A DNA stretch of 64,000 nucleotides. It comes from Bremia lactucae (lineage: Eukaryota; Oomycota; Peronosporomycetes; Peronosporales; Peronosporaceae). Shown here piece by piece: positions 29,264 to 37,137 of the stretch. Below the pieces are notes generated by a model. That model was not told the origin of the DNA and searched no databases. It worked only from the letters and a program-made list of their open reading frames with translations. The position numbers and the translations under genes were made by a program. The first letter of the stretch is position 1. Each line of letters begins with the position of its first letter. Where the stretch lies: positions 1,030,546-1,094,545 of the forward strand of contig NC_090612.1 in assembly GCF_004359215.1 (NCBI RefSeq), given 5' to 3'.

Positions 29264-30355
29264 ATGCCAGGTAAGAAAACCGACGGAGCGTCAAGTTCCG
29301 CGAGTCCTAATGCGCCGGCTCCTTTCGGCAAGGGCACGGAGAAGCCGCCGACGCCAATTCAAGACCCTATCGCGCGCTGGTTATCGCCGGAAACGGGGGG
29401 GGCCAGACCACTGGGTCTTGATGAGGTTGTCAGCGGCGAGACCGAGCCTTTGGAGGAAGGGTCACGCAAGGGGGACTCCGGAGAGCTGATGTTGTCTTCT
29501 GGGGCGGTGTCTAAACCAAGGAAGACAACGGCCGAAGAGCGACCAAGCGAGTTTGTCGAGGTTATTCGACGAACAAGGGAACGTTCCTCGCCAGGACATC
29601 GCGTCACTACCGGAGCGTCAAGCTTTAGGGGAACTTATGTGCCGGCTCCATCAGTCCAGGGCACGGAGAAGCCGCCGGCGCCGATTCAAGACCCTATCGC
29701 GCGAGGGTTATCGCCGGAAACGGGGGGGGCCATACCACTGGGTCTTGAAACGGTTGTCAGCGGCGACACCGAGTCTTTGGATGAAGGGAAGCGCATGGGG
29801 GACTCCGGGGAGCCGACGCAGTCTCTAGTGGTGGTGACCTTGCCACGGGAAATGGCAGCCGAGAAGTCGAAGAGCAAGGACCCTGACGGTTCGAGTGCTG
29901 GCGCAACGACGTCACCGGCCGACCGACTGACGGAGGATTTGTCGGCCCCGGCAACAACGACAACGACGCATGTCCTGGAAGCGGAGTGTGTGGGCGCGCA
30001 GGCGAAGGCACCTGCAAAAATTTCCCGACTTGTGAGGCAAACTATTGCGGACACCTTGCCAATGACAACGGTGCCACAGCACTTGCAGGCGGACGCTGAA
30101 ATGAGACGTGCCGGTCTGGAAGAAGACTCCAATGACGACTTTGAAGGAGATGAAGTGATGCCTCTGACGCCTACCATCGGACAGAAGACAAGGATAGCTT
30201 TTGCACGAGCTGTGCCGGACGGCAAGGGCGGCACTCGTACGAAGCAAACGGCAGCACGATCAACGGGGGGGGGCATTGCGACAACCGCTCGCCCCACGAG
30301 CGCTAGCGGCCATGCGCGCCCTCACAAGGGTGACACGGAAGAAGTTTCCGGTTGA
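29264..30355 (+). CDS. LINE3 ORF3a: Pro/Ser/Thr-rich protein with internal repeat
   Basis: The ATG at 29264 (MPGKKTDG) gives 363 aa. Two copies of a ~50-residue repeat start GTEKPP(T/A)PIQDPIAR and contain LSPETGGA and GDSGE; they lie at about 29335-29480 and 29660-29810. The rest is low complexity with an acidic stretch (EEDSNDDFEGDE) and a basic end. Upstream in-frame codons start with GTG only. A perfect splice-donor-like CAGGTAAG overlaps the start, so an intron joining it elsewhere is possible. The end overlaps ORF3b by 44 nt in another frame. The function is unknown. Confidence 0.5.
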   Translation: MPGKKTDGASSSASPNAPAPFGKGTEKPPTPIQDPIARWLSPETGGARPLGLDEVVSGETEPLEEGSRKGDSGELMLSSGAVSKPRKTTAEERPSEFVEVIRRTRERSSPGHRVTTGASSFRGTYVPAPSVQGTEKPPAPIQDPIARGLSPETGGAIPLGLETVVSGDTESLDEGKRMGDSGEPTQSLVVVTLPREMAAEKSKSKDPDGSSAGATTSPADRLTEDLSAPATTTTTHVLEAECVGAQAKAPAKISRLVRQTIADTLPMTTVPQHLQADAEMRRAGLEEDSNDDFEGDEVMPLTPTIGQKTRIAFARAVPDGKGGTRTKQTAARSTGGGIATTARPTSASGHARPHKGDTEEVSG

Positions 30356-31163
30356 CCAAGTTCGAGATCGACGAGAGCAATTCGGTGAATACTTTTACTT
30401 AGTTCGGTTCACTGGCTCCGCTGAAGAAGACTCATGGACGCCTGGGAGAACCCTAAGAGAGGACGGATTGGGGAGTATGTGCGACCTGGTCGATGAGTGG
30501 ATCGACGACACGAAGCGCTCCATCCAATTCGAGCGATACGTCCGCGGCAACTTTACCGGACACCGGCTAATGACAGCGAGCGAGGAGGGTGACTGTGTGT
30601 TGAACGCGGTCCGGGCCTTGTACGAAGTCACGGGGAGATCTGGAATCATCACGACGGACCTGTGGGAGAAGTTTAAGCAGTTAAAGAATATTCCGCCCGG
30701 GGATGGGCTCGGTATGCAGAAGGTAGCCGAGTTGCTGCACGTGGTGGGGAAGTATCACCCCGGAATAGCAGGCGAAGTACACAGAAGAACCCTAAAGAAA
30801 AACTTGTTTCGAGGGACGAAGAGGGGAACTGTACTAACTCTCTATGAGTTGGGGTTGCGTCCCGGACAGTATTTGGTGGACTGCTACTTCGGAGCGGGAC
30901 GCCGCCACTGTATGGCGTTAAATATTACTGGCAGGTTCCACCAAGTCTGGGATGAAGGCGAGTGGGTGGGACTGTCGGACGTGAATGATTACTTGACCGG
31001 AGTGAACGGCGTTTTTCAATTCGTGTTTGTGGAAGACCTGAGACACCCGACAAAGGCCGACAACTGTCACGAGGCCCACCACCAGCGCGTTGAAGAACAG
31101 AATGCGGCGCTACTGAAAGAGTTTAAGCGATCTGCAGCGAAGACCAAAAAGCGGACACGTTAA
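30312..31163 (+). CDS. LINE3 ORF3b: chromodomain-like + OTU-like cysteine protease-like protein
   Basis: The ATG at 30312 gives 283 aa. Residues ~10-70 resemble a chromodomain (FPVDQVRDRR, YFYLVRFTGSAEEDSWTP, then a Leu/Val-rich helix). From residue ~95 there is EEGDCVLNAVRALY, like the DGNC-LF box around the nucleophile of OTU-type proteases, and later RRHCMALN, which could supply the catalytic His. The tail is basic. Some LINEs carry protease domains; a chromodomain could guide targeting to chromatin. Both assignments are by eye from motif shape. Position just before the shared LINE 3' tail suggests it travels with the element. It could also be fused to ORF3a by frameshift or splicing. Confidence 0.55.
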   Translation: MRALTRVTRKKFPVDQVRDRREQFGEYFYLVRFTGSAEEDSWTPGRTLREDGLGSMCDLVDEWIDDTKRSIQFERYVRGNFTGHRLMTASEEGDCVLNAVRALYEVTGRSGIITTDLWEKFKQLKNIPPGDGLGMQKVAELLHVVGKYHPGIAGEVHRRTLKKNLFRGTKRGTVLTLYELGLRPGQYLVDCYFGAGRRHCMALNITGRFHQVWDEGEWVGLSDVNDYLTGVNGVFQFVFVEDLRHPTKADNCHEAHHQRVEEQNAALLKEFKRSAAKTKKRTR

Positions 31164-31310
31164 AGACACCCAACACGGTACGAAGGAGACAGTTGTTCCG
31201 CCGTAGCGGCATAGAAAGCACGCCAACCTATTTATTATGTTAGCTTAGCCTTTTGCTAGGTAAATTGAGAGGTCATACTGTCTAATTTCCTAATAAAGAC
31301 AACCTTTCAA

Positions 31311-31325
31311 CTGAGCTACAGCCCC
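31311..31325. repeat. tRNA D-arm/acceptor remnant at the LINE3 3' junction
   Basis: CTGAGCTACAGCCCC, the same type of motif as follows LINE1 (8646-8660) and LINE2 (17548-17562). It is not identical to the 5' flank of LINE3. Confidence 0.6.
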
Positions 31326-31345
31326 GCAGCTCGACTCAGTCAGCA

Positions 31346-31496
31346 CTTTCAGCTTGATATAATCATCGGATATTTGTTCTCACTGCCTAATTCTCCTACT
31401 TATCCGTAACACTTGTGTAGCGTACCTGCCTTCGTGTAGCTCAACTTGAAGCATTTATGTTATATTAAATTGCTTCTTTGAAAAGATGTCTTCCCT
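31346..31496. repeat. tRNA-spacer repeat, third copy
   Basis: A diverged relative of 260-406 and 9120-9266, sharing CCTAATTCTCCTACT, GTAGCTCAACTTGAAGC and TTGCTTCTTTGAAAA. Confidence 0.7.
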
Positions 31497-31572
31497 CCCC
31501 AAGGCTGAGTATCTCAGTTGGGCACTCTCTTCGTACTCGCAAGGTCGGTGGTTCAATCCCGCCTGGGGGCTG
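31497..31572 (+). tRNA. tRNA-like sequence, probably not functional
   Basis: A T-arm GGTGG TTCAATC CCGCC and acceptor 3' strand TGGGGGC are present, with an A-box-like TATCTCAGTTGGGCA. The 5' acceptor strand is displaced by about eight bases and the anticodon stem is poor. It resembles the heads of the degraded repeats at 1 and 430. From 31573 to 32157 I see no gene. Confidence 0.4.
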
Positions 31573-32157
31573 CTTTTGACTTTTGCTTCAATACTGGTCA
31601 ATTTTTGATTGGAGGGTCCTATAATCACTCTTTTTGAATTATGCTTACTATCATCAATACGAGATAATTGTACGTTCATTACGCCACGCTCTTGTTGCAT
31701 CGGACAATACGACGCTGTACTTTCGTTGGGGCTGGCTACATTTTTATGTCGATGTCATCTTGACAACACACGCAAGATGATGTATGTACATAGTACCGCG
31801 CACAGTCACGATGCGTATCGTTAAATTTTCGAAGTACCAACACCCGCCGCAGAATATTCATCTAGCTCGCGTCATTTATTGCGCTATTCGTTCATCCTTA
31901 TTATCCTTCGCTGCTTTTGTACAAGGGTACCATGCGATCTGAGTTTACAAGACCAATAGGTTTGCGTGCATCAAATGCGCTTGTAAAGGCGTGAATTCGC
32001 TATAGCCGGTGGAACAACGTACGTTTATGTCGATTTGGCTTTGCGAAATAGGCAAATGTAAGCAAGAGAAAAATATATTGCCTCGTATGCTCGCATGCTT
32101 CATTTGGTCTGGTTTGTAGTATTTGTTGATGCTTGCTGTTGAAAAAGATTGGTCAAA

Positions 32158-32238
32158 GACAGCTTGGCCGAGTGGTTAAGGCGTTAGCCTGCTAAGTTAA
32201 TGGGGTAACCCGCGTGAGTTCGAATCTCACAGCTGTCG
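32158..32238 (+). tRNA. tRNA-Ser(GCT)
   Basis: The acceptor GACAGCT pairs with AGCTGTC, discriminator G. The D-arm is GGCCGAGTGGTTAAGGC and the anticodon loop CTGCTAA gives GCT. There is a long variable arm (TGGGGTAACCC) as expected for class II tRNA-Ser, and a T-loop TTCGAAT. It decodes AGC/AGU. It is complete and free of introns. Confidence 0.92.
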
Positions 32239-32242
32239 TTTT
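32239..32242 (+). terminator. Pol III terminator of tRNA-Ser
   Basis: TTTT immediately after the discriminator base. Confidence 0.8.
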
Positions 32243-32401
32243 CTGTTGTGATATGCCGCTTCATAAAGTCCTTAATGTTCGCTTTGCGGGTCTGTTAGGA
32301 ATCGAAAGGAGCGTGCCTCCGCCTTGGTATACAGCTGGAATGCTGCCTGGAATACGGCCTCATCCTAAGAAAATAGTTATGGATGAGTCGTCAAAGAATC
32401 A

Positions 32402-32409
32402 TATATATA
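32402..32409 (+). promoter_or_regulatory. TATA box of the U6 gene
   Basis: TATATATA at about -30 to -23 from the U6 start, the spacing typical for pol III type 3 promoters. Confidence 0.7.
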
Positions 32410-32431
32410 GGCGGAAAATAGAAATAGGGTA

Positions 32432-32456
32432 GGAACCACTTCGGTGGTCATCCGTA

Positions 32457-32487
<31 letters not shown>

Positions 32488-32536
32488 GGCCCCTGCGCAA
32501 GGATGACACGCATAAATCGAGAAGTATCGCACTTTT
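32432..32536 (+). ncRNA. U6 spliceosomal snRNA
   Basis: It opens with a 5' stem-loop (ACCAC TTCG GTGGT). The conserved core follows, with AATTGGAACGATACAGAGA (the ACAGAGA box that pairs with the 5' splice site) and TTAGCATGGCCCCTGCGCAA (which carries the AGC triad that pairs with U2 and forms the catalytic centre). It ends at a TTTT run. A TATA box lies at the correct distance upstream. The length (~105 nt) is normal. From 32537 to the n at 32620 there is a GCGAG-GAAA-CTCGC hairpin but no identified gene. Confidence 0.95.
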
Positions 32537-32665
32537 CATTTCACGCCTGTAATTGGGCGACTAGTCTGATGAAACGGTCGCACAGCGAGGAAACTCGCGA
32601 GGAGACGTCAGCGATGATGNGTTGGAACTTCATAACTAAAAGCTTCTTCATGCAGGCACGTTAAC

Positions 32666-32670
32666 AAAAA
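32666..32670 (-). terminator. Pol III terminator of array unit 1
   Basis: TTTTT on the minus strand about 40 nt past the tRNA-His 3' end. The same CAAAAAGTCC (or CAAAATGTCC) block recurs in nearly every unit. No run of four T occurs between the Ala start and this point within the pair. Confidence 0.65.
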
Positions 32671-32709
32671 GTCCAGATCGATTATCAGTGATAACATACG
32701 GCGTAAGAT

Positions 32710-32781
32710 TGCGCGTGCCCGGATTCGAACCAGGGATATCACCGCCACAAGGTGAGGTACTGACCACTATACTACACACGC
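32710..32781 (-). tRNA. tRNA-His(GTG), unit 1
   Basis: The acceptor GCGTGTG pairs fully with CACGCGC, discriminator A. The D-arm is GTATAGTGGTCAGTAC, the anticodon stem TCACC/GGTGA has loop TTGTGGC (GTG), and the T-arm is CCTGG TTCGAAT CCGGG. The base before position 1 is G, the G-1 required by histidyl-tRNA synthetase. It follows tRNA-Ala with only that G between. Confidence 0.92.
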
Positions 32782-32782
32782 C

Positions 32783-32855
32783 TGGAGAAGCAGGGTATCG
32801 ATCCCTGTACCTCTCGCATGCTAAGCGAGCGCTCTACCATTTGAGCTACATCCCC
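32783..32855 (-). tRNA. tRNA-Ala(AGC), unit 1
   Basis: GGGGATGTAGCTCAAATGG leads into anticodon stem CTCGC/GCGAG with loop TTAGCAT (AGC); the T-loop is ATCGATA; it ends CTTCTCC plus discriminator A. It is close to the canonical eukaryotic tRNA-Ala, with compensated T-stem changes. It is the promoter-proximal gene of the pair. Confidence 0.92.
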
Positions 32856-33075
32856 TCAGACGAGCGTCAGCACTAGCTTAAAATAATCTTGGCCATTTGC
32901 GTGGAACAATGCCACCAGCTTCGCACTAGTCGATTATACAAATTGAAAAATTCTCACAACTTCCTCTCACTTAGAATTGCCGTTGGAACTTCATGACTAA
33001 AAGCTTCTTTTTTTCATGCAGGCACGTTAACAAAAAGTTCAGATCGATTATCAGTGATAACATACGGCGTAAGAT

Positions 33076-33147
33076 TGCGCGTGCCCGGATTCGAACCAGG
33101 GATATCACCGCCACAAGGTGAGGTACTGACCACTATACTACACACGC
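33076..33147 (-). tRNA. tRNA-His(GTG), unit 2
   Basis: Identical in all helices to unit 1. Confidence 0.92.
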
Positions 33148-33148
33148 C

Positions 33149-33221
33149 TGGAGAAGCAGGGTATCGATCCCTGTACCTCTCGCATGCTAAGCGAGCGCTC
33201 TACCATTTGAGCTACATCCCC
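33149..33221 (-). tRNA. tRNA-Ala(AGC), unit 2, complete beside a SINE
   Basis: Canonical copy. The SINE inserted at its 5' end, yet all 73 positions remain because the 15-bp target duplication repeats its 5' bases. Confidence 0.92.
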
Positions 33222-33222
33222 T
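33208..33222. repeat. SINE target-site duplication, left
   Basis: TGAGCTACATCCCCT, the tRNA-Ala A-box start through acceptor plus one base; identical to 33506-33520. Confidence 0.9.
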
Positions 33223-33505
33223 GGGGTCCCACCCTGGTGTAGTGGTTAAGCATCGACTTGGTGACCCAAAGGATACGGGTTCGATTCCCGCACCAACCAC
33301 AAAAAAATGAAATGTAACAGACTTTCCGATACCCTTGGGACCCCGGGTATCGTTAAGCACAGATAAGCCCTCGGGCTGGAATAAAAATCAGAATTAAAAA
33401 ACTGACAAGAAAAATCAGATTAAAAAGGAAGAGTTGTAGAATATCTTAGCCAAAGCCGAGTAGGTATAGGTTGTGTTAACGATAAATATACAATCGACTT
33501 TCAAC
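33223..33505 (+). mobile_element. tRNA-headed SINE inserted in a tRNA-Ala gene
   Basis: 283 bp. The head has A-box GGTGTAGTGGTTAAGC and B-box GGTTCGATTCCCG, then ACCAACCAC and an A-run. The body includes GACCCCGGGTATCGTTAAG, and the tail ends ATACAATCGACTTTCAA. The tail end resembles the LINE ends (AGACAACTTTCAA), which suggests it uses the LINE machinery. Perfect 15-bp flanks show it is a recent and complete insertion. Confidence 0.85.
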
Positions 33506-33520
33506 TGAGCTACATCCCCT
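33506..33520. repeat. SINE target-site duplication, right
   Basis: TGAGCTACATCCCCT, followed by the normal array spacer CAAACGAGCGTCAGC. Confidence 0.9.
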
Positions 33521-33730
33521 CAAACGAGCGTCAGCACTAGCTAAAAATAATCGTGGCCATTTGCGTGGAACAATGCCACCAGCTTCGCACTAGTCGATTA
33601 TACATTTTGTAAAATTCTGACTACTTTCTTCACTTTGAATGGCTTTTGGAACTTCATAACTAAAAGTTTCTTCATGCAGGCACGTAACAAAATGTCCAGA
33701 TCGATTTTCTGTGATAACAACGCGTAAGAT

Positions 33731-33802
33731 TGCGCGTGTCCGGATTCGAACCAGGGATATCACCGCCACAAGGTGAGGTACTGACCGCTTTACTTCACAC
33801 GC
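33731..33802 (-). tRNA. tRNA-His(GTG), unit 3
   Basis: Anticodon and T-arm are kept. Substitutions in the acceptor region and D-arm (GAAGTAAAGCGG instead of TAGTATAGTGG) probably weaken it. Confidence 0.65.
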
Positions 33803-33803
33803 C

Positions 33804-33876
33804 TGGAGAAGCAGGGTATCGATCCCTGTACCTCTTTCATGCTAAGCGAGCGCTCTACCATTTGAGCTACATCCTC
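33804..33876 (-). tRNA. tRNA-Ala(AGC), unit 3
   Basis: As unit 1 except GAGGATG at the 5' acceptor and a changed base beside the anticodon stem. Confidence 0.75.
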
Positions 33877-34090
33877 TCAGATGAGCGTCAGTACTAGCTT
33901 CAAATATTCTTGGCCATTTGCGTGAACAATGCCGCCAGCTTCGCACTAGTCGATTATACATATTGGAAAATTCTTACCACTTTCTCTCACTTCGAATTGC
34001 CGTTGGAACTTCATAACTAAAAGCTTCTTTATGCAGGCACATTAACAAAAAGTTCAGATCGATTTTCAGTGATAACATACGGCGTAAGAT

Positions 34091-34162
34091 TGCGCGTGCC
34101 CGGATTCGAACCAGGGATATCACCGCCACAAGGTGAGGTACTGACCACTATACTACACACGC
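34091..34162 (-). tRNA. tRNA-His(GTG), unit 4
   Basis: Same helices as unit 1. Confidence 0.9.
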
Positions 34163-34163
34163 C

Positions 34164-34236
34164 TTGAGAAGCATGGTATCGATCCCTGTACCTCTCGCAT
34201 GCTAAGCGAGCGTTGTATCATTTGAGCTACATCCGC
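34164..34236 (-). tRNA. tRNA-Ala(AGC), unit 4, D-stem damaged
   Basis: Anticodon and T arms are intact. GATACAACGC replaces GGTAGAGCGC, breaking the D stem. Confidence 0.6.
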
Positions 34237-34448
34237 TCAGACGAGCGTTAGCACTAGCTTAAAATAATCTTGGCCATTTGCGTGGAACAATGCCGCCAGC
34301 TTCGCACTAGTCGATTATACATTTTGTAAAATTCTGACTCTTTCTTCACTTTGAATGGCAGTTGGAACTTCATAACTAAACGTTTCTTCATGCAGGCACG
34401 TTAACAAAAAGTCCAGATCGATTTTCAGTGATAACTTACGCGTAAGAT

Positions 34449-34520
34449 TGCGCGTGCCCGGATTCGAACCAGGGATATCACCGCCACAAGGTGAGGTACT
34501 GACCACTTTACTACACACGC
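34449..34520 (-). tRNA. tRNA-His(GTG), unit 5
   Basis: One change in the D region (AAAGTGG for ATAGTGG); otherwise like unit 1. Confidence 0.85.
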
Positions 34521-34521
34521 C

Positions 34522-34594
34522 TGGAGAAGCAGGGTTTCGATCCCTGTACCTCTTTCATGCTAAGCGAGCGCTCTACCATTTGAGCTACATCCTC
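34522..34594 (-). tRNA. tRNA-Ala(AGC), unit 5
   Basis: GAGGATG acceptor start and a mildly changed T-arm (ATCGAAA); other arms as unit 1. Confidence 0.78.
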
Positions 34595-34805
34595 TCAGAC
34601 GAGCGTCAGCACTAGCTTAAAATAATCTTGGCCATTTGCGTGAGCATGCCGCGAGCTTCGCAGTAGTCGATTATACATATTGGAAAATTCTCACCGCTTT
34701 CTCTCACTTTGAATGGCAGTGGGACTTCATAACTAGAAGCTTCTTTATGCAGGCACGTTAATAAAACGTCCAGATCGATTTTCAGTGATAACTTACGCGT
34801 AAGAT

Positions 34806-34877
34806 TGCGCGTGCCCGGATTCGAACCAGGGATATCACTGCCACAAGGTGATGTACTGACTACTATACTACACACGC
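34806..34877 (-). tRNA. tRNA-His(GTG), unit 6
   Basis: Canonical anticodon and T arms. Two substitutions in the D-loop region. Confidence 0.82.
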
Positions 34878-34878
34878 C

Positions 34879-34951
34879 TTGAGAAGCAGGGTATCGATCC
34901 CTGTACCTCTCGCATGCTAAGCGAGCGCTCTACCATTTGAGCTACATCCGC
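34879..34951 (-). tRNA. tRNA-Ala(AGC), unit 6
   Basis: As unit 1 with one acceptor change (GCGGATG). Confidence 0.82.
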
Positions 34952-35161
34952 TCAGATGAGCGTTAGCACTAGCTTAAAATAATTTGGCCATTTGCGTGGA
35001 ACAATGCCGCCAGCTTCGCATTAGTCGATTATACATTTTGTAAAATTCTCACCACTTTCTTCACTTTGAATGGCAGTTGGAACTTCATAACTAAAAGCTT
35101 CTTCATGCCGGCTCTTAACAAAATGTCCAGATCGATTTTCTGTGATAACAACGCGTAAGAT

Positions 35162-35233
35162 TGCGCGCGCCCGGATTCGAACCAGGAATACCACCGCCAC
35201 AAGGTGAAGTACACACCTCTTTACTACACACGC
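35162..35233 (-). pseudogene. tRNA-His-like, unit 7, degenerate
   Basis: The anticodon is kept, but the D-arm is disrupted and the acceptor and T-loop region carry several changes. Confidence 0.6.
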
Positions 35234-35234
35234 C

Positions 35235-35307
35235 TGGAGAAGCAGAGTATCGATCCCTGTACATCTTTAATGCTAAGCGAGCGCTCTACAATTTGAACAA
35301 CACCCTC
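35235..35307 (-). pseudogene. tRNA-Ala-like, unit 7, degenerate
   Basis: The A-box is destroyed (GTTGTTCAAATTG), the acceptor is altered and the anticodon-stem partner is changed. Confidence 0.6.
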
Positions 35308-35521
35308 TCAGATGAGCGTCAGTACCAGCTTAAAATATTTTTGGCCCTTTGCGTGAACAATGCCGCCAGCTTCGCACTAGTCGATTATACATATTGGAAA
35401 ATTCTCACAACTTTCTCTCACTTCGAATGGCAGTTGGAATTTCATAACTGAAAGTGTCTTTATTCAGGCACGTTAAGAAAAAGTCCAGATCGATTCTCAG
35501 TGATAACATACGGCATAAGAT

Positions 35522-35593
35522 TGCGCGTGCCCGGATCCGACCCAGGGATATCACCGCCACAAAGTGAGGTACTGATCACTATACTACACACGC
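35522..35593 (-). tRNA. tRNA-His(GTG), unit 8
   Basis: T-loop changed to TCGGATC; other helices intact. Confidence 0.7.
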
Positions 35594-35594
35594 C

Positions 35595-35667
35595 TTGAGA
35601 AGCAGGGTATCGATCCCTGTACATTTCGCATGCTAAGCGAGCGCTCTACCATTTGAGCAACATCCCC
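35595..35667 (-). tRNA. tRNA-Ala(AGC), unit 8
   Basis: One A-box change (GTTGCTCAAATGG); other arms canonical. Confidence 0.72.
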
Positions 35668-35860
35668 TCAGATGAGTGTTAGCACTAGCTAAAAGTAATC
35701 TGAGCCATTTGCGTGGAACAATGCCGCGAGCTTCGCACTTGTCGATTCTACATATTGGAAAATTCTCACCACTTTCTTCACTTTGAATGGCAGTTGGAAC
35801 TTCATAACTAAAAGTATCTTAATGCAGGCACGTAATAAAAAACCCAGATCGATTTTCCGT

Positions 35861-36137
35861 NNNNNNNNNNNNNNNNNNNNNNNNNNNNNNNNNNNNNNNN
35901 NNNNNNNNNNNNNNNNNNNNNNNNNNNNNNNNNNNNNNNNNNNNNNNNNNNNNNNNNNNNNNNNNNNNNNNNNNNNNNNNNNNNNNNNNNNNNNNNNNNN
36001 NNNNNNNNNNNNNNNNNNNNNNNNNNNNNNNNNNNNNNNNNNNNNNNNNNNNNNNNNNNNNNNNNNNNNNNNNNNNNNNNNNNNNNNNNNNNNNNNNNNN
36101 NNNNNNNNNNNNNNNNNNNNNNNNNNNNNNNNNNNNN
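35861..36137. other. Assembly gap (277 n)
   Basis: Unknown bases inside the array. Units left of it are the near-canonical subtype, units to the right the weaker subtype. Confidence 0.99.
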
Positions 36138-36342
36138 AGCACTAGCTAAAAAATATTCTCGGCCATTTGCGTATTACTATGCCGCGAGCATCGCACTAGT
36201 CGATTGTAGATAGATTAGAAAAGTCTCACCACTTTCTCTAAATTCGAATGGCAGTTGGAACATCATAACCCAAAGCTTCTTCATGTAAGCATGTAAACAA
36301 AAAGTCCAGATTGCTTTTCAGTGATACCATACGGCGAAAGAT

Positions 36343-36487
36343 TGCACGTGCTCGGATTCGAACCAGGGATATTACCGCCACAAGGTGAGGTACTGACCAC
36401 CCACTATACTACACACGCCTGGCGAAGTATGGACCCTTGTGCCTCTTTAATGCTAAGCAATCGCTCTACCATTTGAGCTACATCCGC
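36343..36487 (-). pseudogene. Ala/His pair, unit 9, degenerate
   Basis: The His copy has a 4-bp duplication in the D-loop. The Ala copy lacks much of the T-arm (about 68 nt). Confidence 0.7.
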
Positions 36488-36705
36488 ACAGACGAGCGCC
36501 AGCACTAGCTAAAAAATATTCTCGGCCATTTGCGTATTACTATGCCGCGAGCATCGCACTAGTCGATTGTAGATAGATTAGAAAAGTCTCACCACTTTCT
36601 CTAAATTCGAATGGCAGTTGGAACATCATAACCCAAAGCTTCTTCATGTAAGCATGTAAACAAAAAGTCCAGATTGCTTTTCAGTGATACCATACGGCGA
36701 AAGAT

Positions 36706-36776
36706 TGCGCGTGCTCGGATTCGAACCAGGGATATCACCGCCACAAGGTGAGGTACTGACCACTTTACTCCCGCGC
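36706..36776 (-). tRNA. tRNA-His(GTG)-like, unit 10
   Basis: Anticodon and T-arm are present. The acceptor 5' strand is changed (GCGCGGGAG) and one base short. Confidence 0.5.
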
Positions 36777-36777
36777 C

Positions 36778-36850
36778 TAGAGAAGCAGGGCATCGGTCCC
36801 TGTACCTATCGCATGCTAAGCAATCGCTCTACCATTTGAGCTACATCCTC
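36778..36850 (-). tRNA. tRNA-Ala(AGC), unit 10, weak subtype
   Basis: Anticodon AGC. The 5' anticodon strand ATTGC pairs imperfectly with GCGAT; the T-arm is restored by paired changes. Confidence 0.6.
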
Positions 36851-37064
36851 TCGAACGAGTGTCAGCACTAGCTAAAATAATTTTGGCCATTTGCGTAAAA
36901 CTATGTCGCGAGCTGCGCAACTATCGTTTATACATACTGATAAATTCTCACACCTTTCTCTGACCTCTAATGGCAGTTGGAACTTCATAACTGGACGCTT
37001 CTTCATGCTGGCACGTTAACAAAATGTCCAGATTGATTTTCAGTGATACCATACGGCGAAAGAT

Positions 37065-37136
37065 TGCGCGTGCCCGGATTCGAACCAGGGATATCACCGC
37101 CACAAGGTAAGGTACTGACCACTATAGTACACGCGC
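37065..37136 (-). tRNA. tRNA-His(GTG), unit 11
   Basis: Complete arms; one substitution (TTACCTTGTGG) at the anticodon-stem border. Confidence 0.72.
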
Positions 37137-37137
37137 C

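Larger units (their letters stand above)
18437..31310 (+). mobile_element. LINE3: non-LTR retrotransposon with internal duplication
   Basis: It starts ACTTCTCAATTTGCC next to the tRNA-Thr 5' end and ends AGACAACCTTTCAA before CTGAGCTACAGCCCC. It comprises a 5' UTR, ORF1, ORF2 and about 2.7 kb of 3' sequence with two more ORFs. The segment 19056-22348 is repeated as 22350-25641 across a single n. If this is collapsed the element is about 9.6 kb with all frames open. The two flanks match at only 11 of 15 positions, so no target duplication is proven. Confidence 0.7.

Noticed and set aside
32555..32600. Hammerhead ribozyme (CTGATGA ... GAAA)
   Set aside because: The stems that should flank the core do not pair, and GAAA is explained as a tetraloop.
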